This document shows, in pieces, positions 34,401 to 41,453 of a DNA stretch of 53,271 nucleotides. The DNA is from Deltaproteobacteria bacterium (GTDB taxonomy: Bacteria > Bdellovibrionota_C > UBA2361 > OMII01): the NCBI GenBank assembly GCA_947491545.1, contig CANLJX010000005.1, positions 1 to 53,271 on the forward strand, read 5' to 3'. Position 1 is the first letter of the stretch. Each line of letters starts with the position of its first letter. Under the pieces are notes generated by a model that saw only the letters and a program-made list of their open reading frames with translations, did not search any database and was not told where the DNA came from. The translations under genes and the position numbers were made by a program.

Positions 34401-35582
34401 ATGCATAGCACCCTGGCCAGGATGGGGTCGCGCGTTCCAGCTTTACCCTCTTTGGGATATACCTACTCCGTGGAACCGTTTGACCTAATCGTAATCGGGG
34501 GTGGCATAGCTGGGCTCGGCGTAGCGCGTGAGGCTGCTCGGCATAAGCTCAAGACGGCTGTGCTCGAAGCGGGTAGCTGTGGGCGGGCTACTTCCGATAA
34601 CACGCTGCGAATCATCCACGGCGGCTTCCGTTACTTACAGAACGGTGACATCCCGCGCGTCGTGAAGTCGATCCGGGATCAACGCGCGGTGCTGCGCGAG
34701 TTTGCCGATGCTGTCGCTCCGCTGCCGTGCCTAATGCCTCTCTCGCGCTTCGGGCTCAAGAGTCGTTTGCCCGCTAGCTGCGCAGCTCTTCTGTATCGGC
34801 TGATGATGAGGCTTTGTGGCTCAGAGCTGCCTGCGCCAAAGATTATGAGCAGCAGGGATGTCGACCTGCAGGTCCCGCTGCTTCGTGGTCTCGCGCCTTA
34901 CGGTGCGCTCTGCTGGCATGACGTGGTGATGCTTCAGCCACACAAGCTTGTCGAAACGCTGACTGAGAAGTGCTTGCGAGGACCGGTCACGGTCCTTGAG
35001 AATCGAAGAGTGACTAGCGTGTCAGTGGCTTCAGGGATGTACGAAGTTCAAGACGCTTCCGGCAGCTGTCACCACGCGCGGGCGGTTGTGTCTACGCTGG
35101 GGCCATTTCTCTCGTCTGTCGCTGTGCCAGAGCAGCTTGCTGGCGAACGGCCTCTGTGGGCTAAGGGTTTTAACGTTACGATATCGAGGCAGCTTGAGGC
35201 CTCATTCGGTGTTGGTGTCCAAGGCGACTCCGGCAGGCTCTTCTTCTGCCTCCCGCGTGGCAGCGGCACCGCGATTGGCACGTGGTACGTCCCGTGGGCC
35301 GATGGTTCAGGCCCGCTTTCTGTGTCGGAAGAGGAGATCGAAGAGCTAGTATCAGCTTTTAACGCAGCTCTGCCGGGAGCCAACGTGCACCGCTCAGAGG
35401 TCACATCGATAGATGTGGGGCTTCTCCCGATGCAGAGCGATTCTCCTCAGGGTCCGGTGCTGGTTGCAAACGAACGGATTCACACCGTTGGCCGTTACGC
35501 TGAGGTGCTCAGTACTAAGTACACCACATTCCGTTCCCAAGGCAGGAAAGCTCTAGCGGCTGTTTCTAAGGGGCTGGTCTAA
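34401..35582 (+). CDS. FAD-dependent oxidoreductase, DAO/GlpD-like
   Basis: Flavoprotein of the glycerol-3-phosphate dehydrogenase / D-amino-acid oxidase superfamily. The N-terminal FAD-binding motif is VIGGGIAGLGVAREAA (glycines at 32-39), followed by LEAGSCGRATSDNTLRIIHGGFRYLQ, which is close to the GlpD/GlpA family motif for substrate-side FAD contacts. The C-terminal half holds the second FAD-contact region (GLLPM, HTVGRYAEVLSTKY). At 393 residues it is shorter than GlpD and lacks its C-terminal extension. The substrate is uncertain. A GTG at 34470 is an alternative start, but the ATG at 34401 has a GGGGTGG ribosome-binding site. It is divergent from ilvA with a 70-bp gap. Confidence 0.8.
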   Translation: MHSTLARMGSRVPALPSLGYTYSVEPFDLIVIGGGIAGLGVAREAARHKLKTAVLEAGSCGRATSDNTLRIIHGGFRYLQNGDIPRVVKSIRDQRAVLREFADAVAPLPCLMPLSRFGLKSRLPASCAALLYRLMMRLCGSELPAPKIMSSRDVDLQVPLLRGLAPYGALCWHDVVMLQPHKLVETLTEKCLRGPVTVLENRRVTSVSVASGMYEVQDASGSCHHARAVVSTLGPFLSSVAVPEQLAGERPLWAKGFNVTISRQLEASFGVGVQGDSGRLFFCLPRGSGTAIGTWYVPWADGSGPLSVSEEEIEELVSAFNAALPGANVHRSEVTSIDVGLLPMQSDSPQGPVLVANERIHTVGRYAEVLSTKYTTFRSQGRKALAAVSKGLV

Positions 35583-35641
35583 CCACTCTCCCCTGCGTTA
35601 CCTTTCGCCGAGATACCTCGCCATCATCCCAGGGACTTCTC

Positions 35642-36256
35642 ATGCGTTCTCGAATCGTTACCCTCTGCCTCTCCTCCGTCTTCGCTCTTGGCTCTCTCGC
35701 CTGCGACTACGAGTTTAAGGATGCGCCACCTCCCACCCAGGGCGAAGAGGAGGTTCCGCCGGAAGGAGAGGTTGCTCCCGAGGAAGAAGTTGAGAAAAAC
35801 GAGTCTGGTGAGAGGCCTGAGCTTGCCCCCGGAAAGCTCATCGCGTCGAACGAGGCCGCCCCAAAAGACTTTAAGAAGGTCAACGTGCTCGACCTGGTGG
35901 CAGCAGGTAAGGCAGCAATAGAAAGCTCCTCAGTTAGCGGAGACCGGCAACAGCTTTTTGACGGCAGCGACGAGAGCCTCGTGCGCACCGACGGAATTAA
36001 CCCTCTCAAGCTGACCGTCACCTTCACCGAGCCGATTAAGCTGCGCGGGGCGCGGGTGCTCTCTACGTACTCAGACTACAACTGGTCAATGACAGCCGAA
36101 GGCGGCGAGCGCCTGGTCGTAGAAGCAATCCCGGAAGGTGTTCCCTCGGTCATCATCCTGCCAGCGCCGATTGCAACGAAGAAGGTTTCCTTCGAAGTCC
36201 TCCGCAAAACCCGCGACAACTTCGTCCACCTCAACGAAATCGAGCTCTTCGAGTAG
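35642..36256 (+). CDS. Lipoprotein with discoidin-like C-terminal domain
   Basis: A lipoprotein signal peptide ends in the lipobox LGSLAC (Cys21), so the mature protein is lipid-anchored. A Glu/Pro-rich disordered linker (about 25-70) leads to a C-terminal domain of about 110 residues. This resembles a galactose-binding/F5-8C fold: DGSDESLVRTDG ... LRGARVLSTYSDYNWSMTAEG ... VSFEVLRKTRDNFVHLNEIELFE. Such domains bind glycans or other surface ligands. The gene's TAG is followed after 2 bp by palindrome P5, and it is the last gene of the housekeeping block. Confidence 0.8.
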   Translation: MRSRIVTLCLSSVFALGSLACDYEFKDAPPPTQGEEEVPPEGEVAPEEEVEKNESGERPELAPGKLIASNEAAPKDFKKVNVLDLVAAGKAAIESSSVSGDRQQLFDGSDESLVRTDGINPLKLTVTFTEPIKLRGARVLSTYSDYNWSMTAEGGERLVVEAIPEGVPSVIILPAPIATKKVSFEVLRKTRDNFVHLNEIELFE

Positions 36257-36258
36257 CA

Positions 36259-36283
36259 CTACAAGGTCTCTGAGACCTTGTAG
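36259..36283 (+). repeat. Palindrome P5 (perfect, centre T)
   Basis: Arms CTACAAGGTCTC and its exact complement around a central T. It begins 2 bp after the lipoprotein stop codon. Confidence 0.95.
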
Positions 36284-36285
36284 TA

Positions 36286-36487
36286 AGGTGAGGATCTCCC
36301 CAAGCCACCCCTTTTCGAGACCGTGCTTGCTAATTATGTGGTACAAGGCGCCAGTAAAAGCCAGCTTCTTCTCGAGCGTATCCGCTTTTTTCGCCTCGTT
36401 GAAGAGAATATCAAGGTTCTGATACTCGTTTGCCTCCCTACGGTGGTGCCAAATCTCGCACAATCGCCAGTTCAAAAATGTCGATCT
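36286..36487 (-). pseudogene. Truncated homologue of the 433-residue membrane protein, trapped between P5 and P6
   Basis: On the minus strand this segment encodes NWRLCEIWHHRREANEYQNL... through KHGLEKGWLGEIL. It matches the corresponding part of the protein encoded at 40111-41412 at 48 of 61 aligned residues by hand count. The match begins within two bases of P6, where the intact gene and the fragment diverge abruptly after GTCGATC, and ends within about 10 bases of P5. In-frame TAG codons from the P6 side close the upstream end, and the frame then reads into P5. Differences are mostly conservative, so this piece came from a diverged paralogue rather than a fresh copy of the neighbour. The long minus-strand frame it lies in (to 36086) is otherwise antisense to the lipoprotein gene. 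Confidence 0.85.
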
Positions 36488-36490
36488 CTA

Positions 36491-36515
36491 CTACAAGGTC
36501 TCTGAGAACTTGTAG
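36491..36515 (+). repeat. Palindrome P6 (one mismatch, centre T)
   Basis: Left arm CTACAAGGTCTC, right arm GAGAACTTGTAG. It directly bounds the trapped gene fragment. Confidence 0.92.
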
Positions 36516-36584
36516 TGAGGCCCAAACCGCGCCACTAACATTCGAGGTTTCGTCAAAAACTCCGCTAACTATGAGGTTTCCCTA

Positions 36585-36609
36585 CTACAAGGTGTCTGAG
36601 ACCCTGTAG
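36585..36609 (+). repeat. Palindrome P7 (two mismatches, centre T)
   Basis: Left arm CTACAAGGTGTC, right arm GAGACCCTGTAG. Confidence 0.9.
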
Positions 36610-36653
36610 TAGGGAGACCCTGTAGTAGACCTTGTAGTAGGTCCCTGTAGTAG
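36610..36653 (+). repeat. Tandem palindrome half-sites, 12-bp period
   Basis: After P7 the right half-site recurs as CCCTGTAGTAG or CTTGTAGTAG at 12-bp steps (starts near 36617, 36629 and 36641). It is a mirror image of the 14-bp half-site series before P1 and P3. Confidence 0.8.
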
Positions 36654-36660
36654 CAGGGAC

Positions 36661-39084
36661 CTAGGGGAGGAAGGGGAGGACGGACCGCACGAGACCGAAG
36701 AGCGTGTCGGCTAGGGGAACTTCACCGAATACGCCAGCGATAGCGGACGCGCCCAAGGGGAATGCCAGTAATTTTGTGCCGCTCCAGTTAATCTCGCGTA
36801 GGAGGGAAGAGCGTACTTCAATATTTTTCATAGACTCTTCAATCGACTTAAACTGGGCCTTGTAGATATTCACTGCGTTCGGGTCGTGTTCAACTCCCGT
36901 GATTAGTTCCTTCTTATATTTCTCCGCGGCTATCCTGGTCGCTAAAAGAAGCTTTAACTTCACGTGGTCGACACTATTCTCATCTTTAGACAGATCCCAG
37001 CTGAATTGCGGTATTCGCCCTAGCAGCCATCTGTTCCAGATGCCCTTTAAGGTTGCCGAGCTAAACGTTTCGAGACTGTCGGGACAGATAAATTTCCCCT
37101 GCTGTTTTCGCTCGATTGCTTCATACAATTCCTGCGTATAGGCCAGTCTCGCCGGCCAATACCCAGCCCCCATCGCCGCCTTGTAGAGCGTTTCCACGGT
37201 ATTCTGGTAGGAATTTTCTCCTAATTTGTGCATTCCCTTTCCGAGAAGCCAGCCAAGCCCTCCGACGACTGCGCATACAATTCCTTTCTCCCCAGCGTTC
37301 AAGCCTGCATGCATGCCCCATACTTGCGTGAGCCAGTAGGCCGAACCAAGAACTCCCACATTTACGAACAATCCCCCGCAGTTGGTCACTCGGTCGCCCC
37401 AGAAGCCACTGAGCATCCCACTGACATATCTCGTCACTAAAGTTCCAGTAACGAGCCCTGCCGCGGCAGCCGCCACTGACACCCCTATTCCACTGCCAGC
37501 GGTCACAAGTTGAGTGGCTCCCCATGCCGTCCCCGCGATGATACCCCAGCTACTGACCATCCCCCCGATCTCTGTGACAAAGCGGCGAGCCTTGGAAAAC
37601 CAGCTTGGCGTCTCATGGCCGATAACAATTCTCGGTCCGAACCATTTTCGTATTGCTTGTTCTTTCTCTTCCTTTAAGCTCTGAGACTCCAGCTTGAGTG
37701 TCTTCGTACGCGCCCTTTTTTCTTCTTTGGAAAGAGAGGCGTTTTTTTTCAAAAGATCCCACTCCTGGCTGAGACGTTGCTCCTTAGCGTAGAACGACTT
37801 GTCGGTTTCTCTGACGGGAACTTCACGCCACTTCTGCAAATCATCCTTCGTGAATGCCCCAGGCAGGTGGGCAGAGCCACCAGTTCCAGGAGTCTTAAAC
37901 ACAAACGGAAAATCTCTCTGCACCTCTCTGTCTACCTGGGCATTCACCTGTCGTGCCCGCTCCTCAGAATCAGCTTTTGAATTTTTCTCAGCTGGCTCAC
38001 TCTTCTGGGTCGCTCGCTGCTCCTCCTCCCGCTCACGTAGGGCAACTCTGGCAGCATCAGCCTCTCTTCTCAGGCGCTCCGCTTCTTCTGCTCTTTCATC
38101 TCGATCCGCCTGGCTCCTCTTCAAGGACTCTACTATTTCCCGAGCCGCGTCAACGTGCTTAGCGGCATTATCCGCAGTCTGCTTTGAAACAGCATCGATC
38201 ATCGCCTGTGTATGCGCGATAGTCTGGGATAAAACGGACTCGAGAGCTGTCTTTTGGCTGTCAAGCAGGCTTTCGAGCATCTCCTTTGAAGGAGTGTCAT
38301 TCCTAGCATCGTGTCCCTTCTTCTTAAGCTCCTCGTTCTCCTGCTCAAGTCTCTCTAGCCTGGCCTTCAGCCCGGTATCGTCTGCCGGCGTGTCCCCCTT
38401 CTTCTTAAGCTCATCGTTCTCTTTCTCAAGTCTCCCTAACCTATCGAGGATCGCAGCAAGCGCCGTGTCAGTTGGCGGCACTGTGGTATCCGCTGTCGCC
38501 GTTTCAGCGATATGTTGAATGGCATTTGATGTGCCCGTTGTGTCTGTTGATACCTGAGAGGCCATACCTTCCAGCATCAAAGCAGCCTGGATTTCGACTC
38601 CCTCGCGAGCTTCCGTTTGAGTGCTGGAACCAGCATTACTAGCGCCTTCTCCCGCGCCCAAATCGATGTTTTCTGAAATGCTGGGGTTTTGTAGTAAATC
38701 CGCCCGATCACTGAAGCCTTCAGGCAGCGTCGCGTCCGATTGAAGATCCGCAGGAGTGGCTACCAACAGTTCTGGTGCCGCAAGCTTACTAAGTTCATTC
38801 TCAACAGAACCTCTAGCATCTATGGCCTGTGAATCCGGCTGCGTTAGGTCCACACCTGATCCGCCAACATTCCGAGCCACGTCTGCATCTAATAACGGCG
38901 AGGAGCCAGGACGCCCGCCCGCCCCACTCGCAGAAATGTCTGCGCTGTCTGAAACTGCTTGCACTTCAGGCTCGCCCTGCGAGACTTCCTCGTTCGTCAT
39001 AGAGGCCATAAATACAGTGCTTTGCAGCGACGAATCGCCACCTGGAATTTCGACTTTATCAGCGGCTTTTGTATCGTTAATCAT
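36661..39084 (-). CDS. Large membrane protein, family of the 433-residue protein
   Basis: Unknown family, 807 residues. Residues 1-210 are acidic, Ser/Ala-rich and probably disordered. Residues ~215-400 are coiled coil with internal repeats (KENDELKKKGD and QENEELKKKGH, 28 residues apart). Then a basic region leads to a membrane domain with three or four hydrophobic segments (about 500-640, for example VGVLGSAYWLTQVWG). The module after it, SYQNTVETLYKAAMGAG...RLAYTQELYEAI, is homologous to EFQNLDILFREARKAE...KLAFTGALYDIV in the 433-residue protein. A final hydrophobic helix sits at the C-terminus. AGAGGT lies 8 bp before the ATG. It probably belongs to the conjugative region, as a membrane-anchored accessory or secreted protein. 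Confidence 0.75.
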   Translation of the reverse strand: MINDTKAADKVEIPGGDSSLQSTVFMASMTNEEVSQGEPEVQAVSDSADISASGAGGRPGSSPLLDADVARNVGGSGVDLTQPDSQAIDARGSVENELSKLAAPELLVATPADLQSDATLPEGFSDRADLLQNPSISENIDLGAGEGASNAGSSTQTEAREGVEIQAALMLEGMASQVSTDTTGTSNAIQHIAETATADTTVPPTDTALAAILDRLGRLEKENDELKKKGDTPADDTGLKARLERLEQENEELKKKGHDARNDTPSKEMLESLLDSQKTALESVLSQTIAHTQAMIDAVSKQTADNAAKHVDAAREIVESLKRSQADRDERAEEAERLRREADAARVALREREEEQRATQKSEPAEKNSKADSEERARQVNAQVDREVQRDFPFVFKTPGTGGSAHLPGAFTKDDLQKWREVPVRETDKSFYAKEQRLSQEWDLLKKNASLSKEEKRARTKTLKLESQSLKEEKEQAIRKWFGPRIVIGHETPSWFSKARRFVTEIGGMVSSWGIIAGTAWGATQLVTAGSGIGVSVAAAAAGLVTGTLVTRYVSGMLSGFWGDRVTNCGGLFVNVGVLGSAYWLTQVWGMHAGLNAGEKGIVCAVVGGLGWLLGKGMHKLGENSYQNTVETLYKAAMGAGYWPARLAYTQELYEAIERKQQGKFICPDSLETFSSATLKGIWNRWLLGRIPQFSWDLSKDENSVDHVKLKLLLATRIAAEKYKKELITGVEHDPNAVNIYKAQFKSIEESMKNIEVRSSLLREINWSGTKLLAFPLGASAIAGVFGEVPLADTLFGLVRSVLPFLP

Positions 39085-39264
39085 AACAACTACCTCTCTG
39101 TGCTAACGTCGGATAGAAGAAAAGTGCCCTCCGAAACTGGCCTCTACGCTACCTTCGGCTCGCTCTCCGGTTCTCCTCTCTCCTAGCTGGAGACTGCTCC
39201 TCCTCGCTGTCTACCTTCCTGGTCGGACGGCTGTTCGTTGACATCGCCTCGCGTCCCGCACCTA

Positions 39265-39289
39265 CTACAAGGTCTCTGAGAATTTGTAG
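39265..39289 (+). repeat. Palindrome P8 (two mismatches, centre T)
   Basis: Left arm CTACAAGGTCTC, right arm GAGAATTTGTAG. Confidence 0.9.
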
Positions 39290-39397
39290 TGGGGGTATAA
39301 CTCATTTGTGGATGCAATCAACGGGACAGAGCGCGAATTCGTCCCCACAGGCGCGCGGGTCACCATAAACCCCAATGTCAATTGCACCCTTTTTTAA
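39290..39397 (+). pseudogene. Possible 3' gene tail after P8
   Basis: Immediately after P8's terminal TAG, a 35-codon plus-strand frame reads ...SFVDAINGTEREFVPTG... to a TAA at 39395. It has a natural-protein look, but I cannot name the family. It starts at the palindrome edge without a start codon. Confidence 0.3.
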
Positions 39398-39440
39398 ACA
39401 CTCATTATGCAATCAGCAGTAGCGGCTGCTCCTCCGGCCC

Positions 39441-39656
39441 TTAGAGCCGGGAGGGGGCGTGGGGGAGACTCATAACCTGTGAATAACTGCAGATTTGTGT
39501 GGCAAACTGAGATTGCCGTGCGACCCATTCTTGCCGGAACTCTGCTGGAGACATTCGGAGTTTCGTCTTGATCCTCTCGAAGGTGAAATAGGAGAGCTGC
39601 TGATAAAGCTCTTCCAGGAGCTCGGCGTAGGTTTCGAAGCGGTCGAACTCCCCCTT
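39441..39656 (-). pseudogene. C-terminal remnant of an IS3/IS481-like (rve integrase) transposase
   Basis: Starting exactly at the edge of P9 (in-frame TAG from the palindrome), 71 codons on the minus strand encode EFDRFETYAELLEELY...SYFTFERIKTKLRMSPAEFRQE... to TAA at 39441. The FETYAELLEELYQQLSYF plus ERIKTKLRMSPAEFR arrangement is what ends integrase-type transposases of the IS3/IS150/IS481 group (helix, then RxxxxLKMSPxEYR). The catalytic DDE core and N-terminus are absent. The GC-rich inverted repeat overlapping its stop (about 39431-39454) may be the terminator of the original gene. Confidence 0.5.
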
Positions 39657-39681
39657 CTACAAGGTGTCTGAGACCTTGTAG
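39657..39681 (+). repeat. Palindrome P9 (one mismatch, centre T)
   Basis: Left arm CTACAAGGTGTC, right arm canonical. Gene tails read outward from both of its edges. Confidence 0.93.
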
Positions 39682-39813
39682 TGGGGACTCTCGAGCTACT
39701 TTTCCCTCGTAAGCCAGTACAAAGACGCATCTGCACGATACTTAAGAGGAGATCTCTCTGCGCCCTTCCCACCCGGAACCTATCGTCCCCCCTTGCTCTG
39801 CCTGCTACATTGA
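39682..39813 (+). pseudogene. Possible 3' gene tail after P9
   Basis: Directly after P9's TAG a 43-codon plus-strand frame reads ...SQYKDASARYLRGDL...FPPGTYRPP... to a TGA at 39811. The tail FPPGTYRPP recalls ends of some transposases, but I cannot confirm this. Confidence 0.35.
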
Positions 39814-39861
39814 CGAAAAAGAGCAGCTGTCTCGCCAAGCAATCGCTTGCTAAGTCGAACT

Positions 39862-39883
39862 GCGCTGCACTCGGCTGCAGCGC
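39862..39883. terminator. Hairpin between the two gene tails of the P9-P10 segment
   Basis: GCGCTGCA and TGCAGCGC form a perfect 8-bp stem with a 6-base loop, placed between the stop at 39813 (+) and the stop at 39900 (-), as expected of a bidirectional terminator carried along with convergent gene ends. Confidence 0.45.
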
Positions 39884-39899
39884 CGCTTCCACTCCATAC

Positions 39900-40037
39900 C
39901 TAACCGGGCGTGACCTGGTGCTCACTCCACGTAAATCTATATCCGAGAAGTGCTTCCTGCTCCGCCGTGCCTAGCCGCCGCCGAAAATCGACCATCTCCT
40001 GCCGTGAAGGCCCTCCTCGCTCGTGTGCAAAGATCAC
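39900..40037 (-). pseudogene. Possible 3' gene tail or small ORF left of P10
   Basis: A 45-codon minus-strand frame (GTG after an in-frame TAA) reads ...SRQEMVDFRRRLGTAEQEA... to TAG at 39900. It looks protein-like but is unassigned; it starts 17 bp from P10 and is the least certain of the tails. Confidence 0.22.
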
Positions 40038-40054
40038 TTAGGCGTGGTGTTCTA

Positions 40055-40079
40055 CTACAAGGTGTCTGAGAACTTGTAG
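40055..40079 (+). repeat. Palindrome P10 (two mismatches, centre T)
   Basis: Left arm CTACAAGGTGTC, right arm GAGAACTTGTAG. It lies 31 bp from the stop of the 433-residue gene. Confidence 0.92.
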
Positions 40080-40110
40080 GGGGTGAGTAGAGAAGGGTTG
40101 AAGGGAGTTC

Positions 40111-41412
40111 TTAGAAGCCGGCCTCGGCAAAAAAACTGGCGAAGGAGTAAGCCGTATAGACGATGCCCCCGACCCATCCTAACTTCGCGACCGAGAGGGC
40201 GTCATCTGGGTACGCGGCCCAGTGATTCTTGATTTCTTTCAGGTCGTTCTCGAAATCAGCCAACTTCTGGTCGAACCTCTGATCAACACCGCGCTCTGTT
40301 TCAACCGAGGTTCCTGTACGGATTAGCTCCTCTGCGACAAACCTACCCGCTTGTTGAAGCTTCTGCAGAGAGTTCGAGAGTTTTTCAAAACGCTCGATGC
40401 CCCGCCAATCAAATTTCTCCGCAAACTCAGGGAAAAGCTTTCCAAGCACCGGTTTTTGGAGGCCGTGCTTGCTAACGATGTCGTACAGGGCACCGGTAAA
40501 AGCCAGCTTCCGCTCTAGTGTCTCCGCTTTCCTTGCCTCTCTGAATAGGATGTCTAGGTTCTGGAACTCATTCGCCTCCCGACGGTGGTGCCAAATCTCG
40601 CACAATCGCCAGTTCAAAAATGTCGATCCCAGGACGCTAGCAACCATCACTCCGTTTACTAACTCGAAAGCGCCACACACCCAAGGAGCTGAGATGGCTA
40701 CACCGAAGGCAACGACACTTGAGGTCAACATCTTGGTTACGTAAGACCAATGCTTGATGGGGTCGCTTTCCAAGCTCTCTCGTGTCGGCGCAGAGCCCAG
40801 TCGTCTCAGCAGCTTTTCTTTTACTGCTTCGCGCCAAGCGGTATCGGGCATCTTTGCAGCCAAACGAGCCTGAAGTTGCGAATGAAAGCCTTCCGGATCA
40901 TTTTTTTCACTGATCCCTTGACGATGCATCTCTGTTCCTATTTCGGCTCTCATCGCACGGTCTAGGGGCGCATCCAGCCACTCTTTCGTATTAAGAATTT
41001 TCGGCATCAACCCCAAGCGAGAGTCGCTCTCTCTAACCTTCTGCAGAGCCCAGGGGTAGTACGCTTCAAGAAATTTTTGAACTTGTCGCTCATCAAGTTG
41101 CAGCCCATCTTTGCCCTGCGGACTTCCTGAACCCCCTGAGCTCTTTTGGCTGGAGCTCTGCCCGCGAACTTGTTGGCGATAGGGAGTTCGTCCCCCTCCC
41201 TGAGCGCCCCCCTTGCCCCCTACTGTCGGTCCCGACGAGCCACCAGCGTTACCTCCCTCGGGGGACCCAGAACTGCTTTGACTGTACCTACCTCGCTCTT
41301 CTGCTTGCCACGCCCGAAACGCCTCCGCCCCCGAACTTGCCGGTTCGTTACTGCCCGCACTTCCCGGCGATTGATGGCCCCTATTCCCTTCAGGTCGACC
41401 GAATGACGTCAT
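40111..41412 (-). CDS. Membrane protein with Gly/Ser-rich N-terminus, last gene of the tra-like operon
   Basis: Unknown family, 433 residues. Residues 1-100 are Gly/Ser/Gln-rich and disordered; 100-215 are helical; two adjacent hydrophobic segments (about 232-270, VVAFGVAISAPWVCGAF and VMVASVLGSTFL) form a hairpin in the membrane. The following NWRLCEIWHHRREANEFQN...KLAFTGALYDIVSKHG module is shared with the 807-residue protein and with the fragment at 36286-36487. A helical region and a last hydrophobic segment (about 408-430) close the chain. AGGAG lies 9 bp before the ATG. It is 41 bp downstream of the 261-residue gene and co-directional with traF/H/G. The context suggests a conjugation accessory, perhaps an entry-exclusion or channel-associated protein; this is inference. 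Confidence 0.8.
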   Translation of the reverse strand: MTSFGRPEGNRGHQSPGSAGSNEPASSGAEAFRAWQAEERGRYSQSSSGSPEGGNAGGSSGPTVGGKGGAQGGGRTPYRQQVRGQSSSQKSSGGSGSPQGKDGLQLDERQVQKFLEAYYPWALQKVRESDSRLGLMPKILNTKEWLDAPLDRAMRAEIGTEMHRQGISEKNDPEGFHSQLQARLAAKMPDTAWREAVKEKLLRRLGSAPTRESLESDPIKHWSYVTKMLTSSVVAFGVAISAPWVCGAFELVNGVMVASVLGSTFLNWRLCEIWHHRREANEFQNLDILFREARKAETLERKLAFTGALYDIVSKHGLQKPVLGKLFPEFAEKFDWRGIERFEKLSNSLQKLQQAGRFVAEELIRTGTSVETERGVDQRFDQKLADFENDLKEIKNHWAAYPDDALSVAKLGWVGGIVYTAYSFASFFAEAGF

Positions 41413-41453
41413 GATGTAACTCCTAAAGCTTCGCTGTTTGGCTACGGCCTAAT

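Larger units (their letters stand above)
36257..36660. other. Palindrome cluster P5-P7 with a trapped gene fragment
   Basis: These 404 bp hold P5, a truncated homologue of the 433-residue gene (36286-36487), P6, a 69-bp spacer without features, P7, and tandem half-sites running to within 7 bp of the next gene's stop. Confidence 0.85.
39085..40110. other. 1-kb palindrome array with gene tails
   Basis: No intact gene. It contains P8, P9 and P10 at nearly even spacing (start to start 392 and 398 bp). The two segments between them are 367 and 373 bp, and each appears to carry two convergent 3' gene ends (see the fragment entries). The first 180 bp next to the 807-residue gene start show nothing recognisable. 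Confidence 0.8.

Noticed and set aside
36086-36475. A 129-codon minus-strand ORF as a real gene
   Set aside because: Only its first ~64 codons match the 433-residue protein; the rest reads through palindrome P5 and antisense to the lipoprotein gene. I annotate the homologous part as a fragment.
39470-39925. A 151-codon minus-strand ORF across P9
   Set aside because: It reads through the palindrome and is Ser/Arg-rich out of frame; the transposase tail is in another frame of the same strand.
2205-40079. Palindromes as integron attC sites or a CRISPR array
   Set aside because: No RYYYAAC/GTTRRRY core sites, no integrase gene, the segments differ in length, and no cas genes are present. The spacing in the P8-P10 part is array-like, but segments of ~370 bp are far too long for CRISPR spacers.
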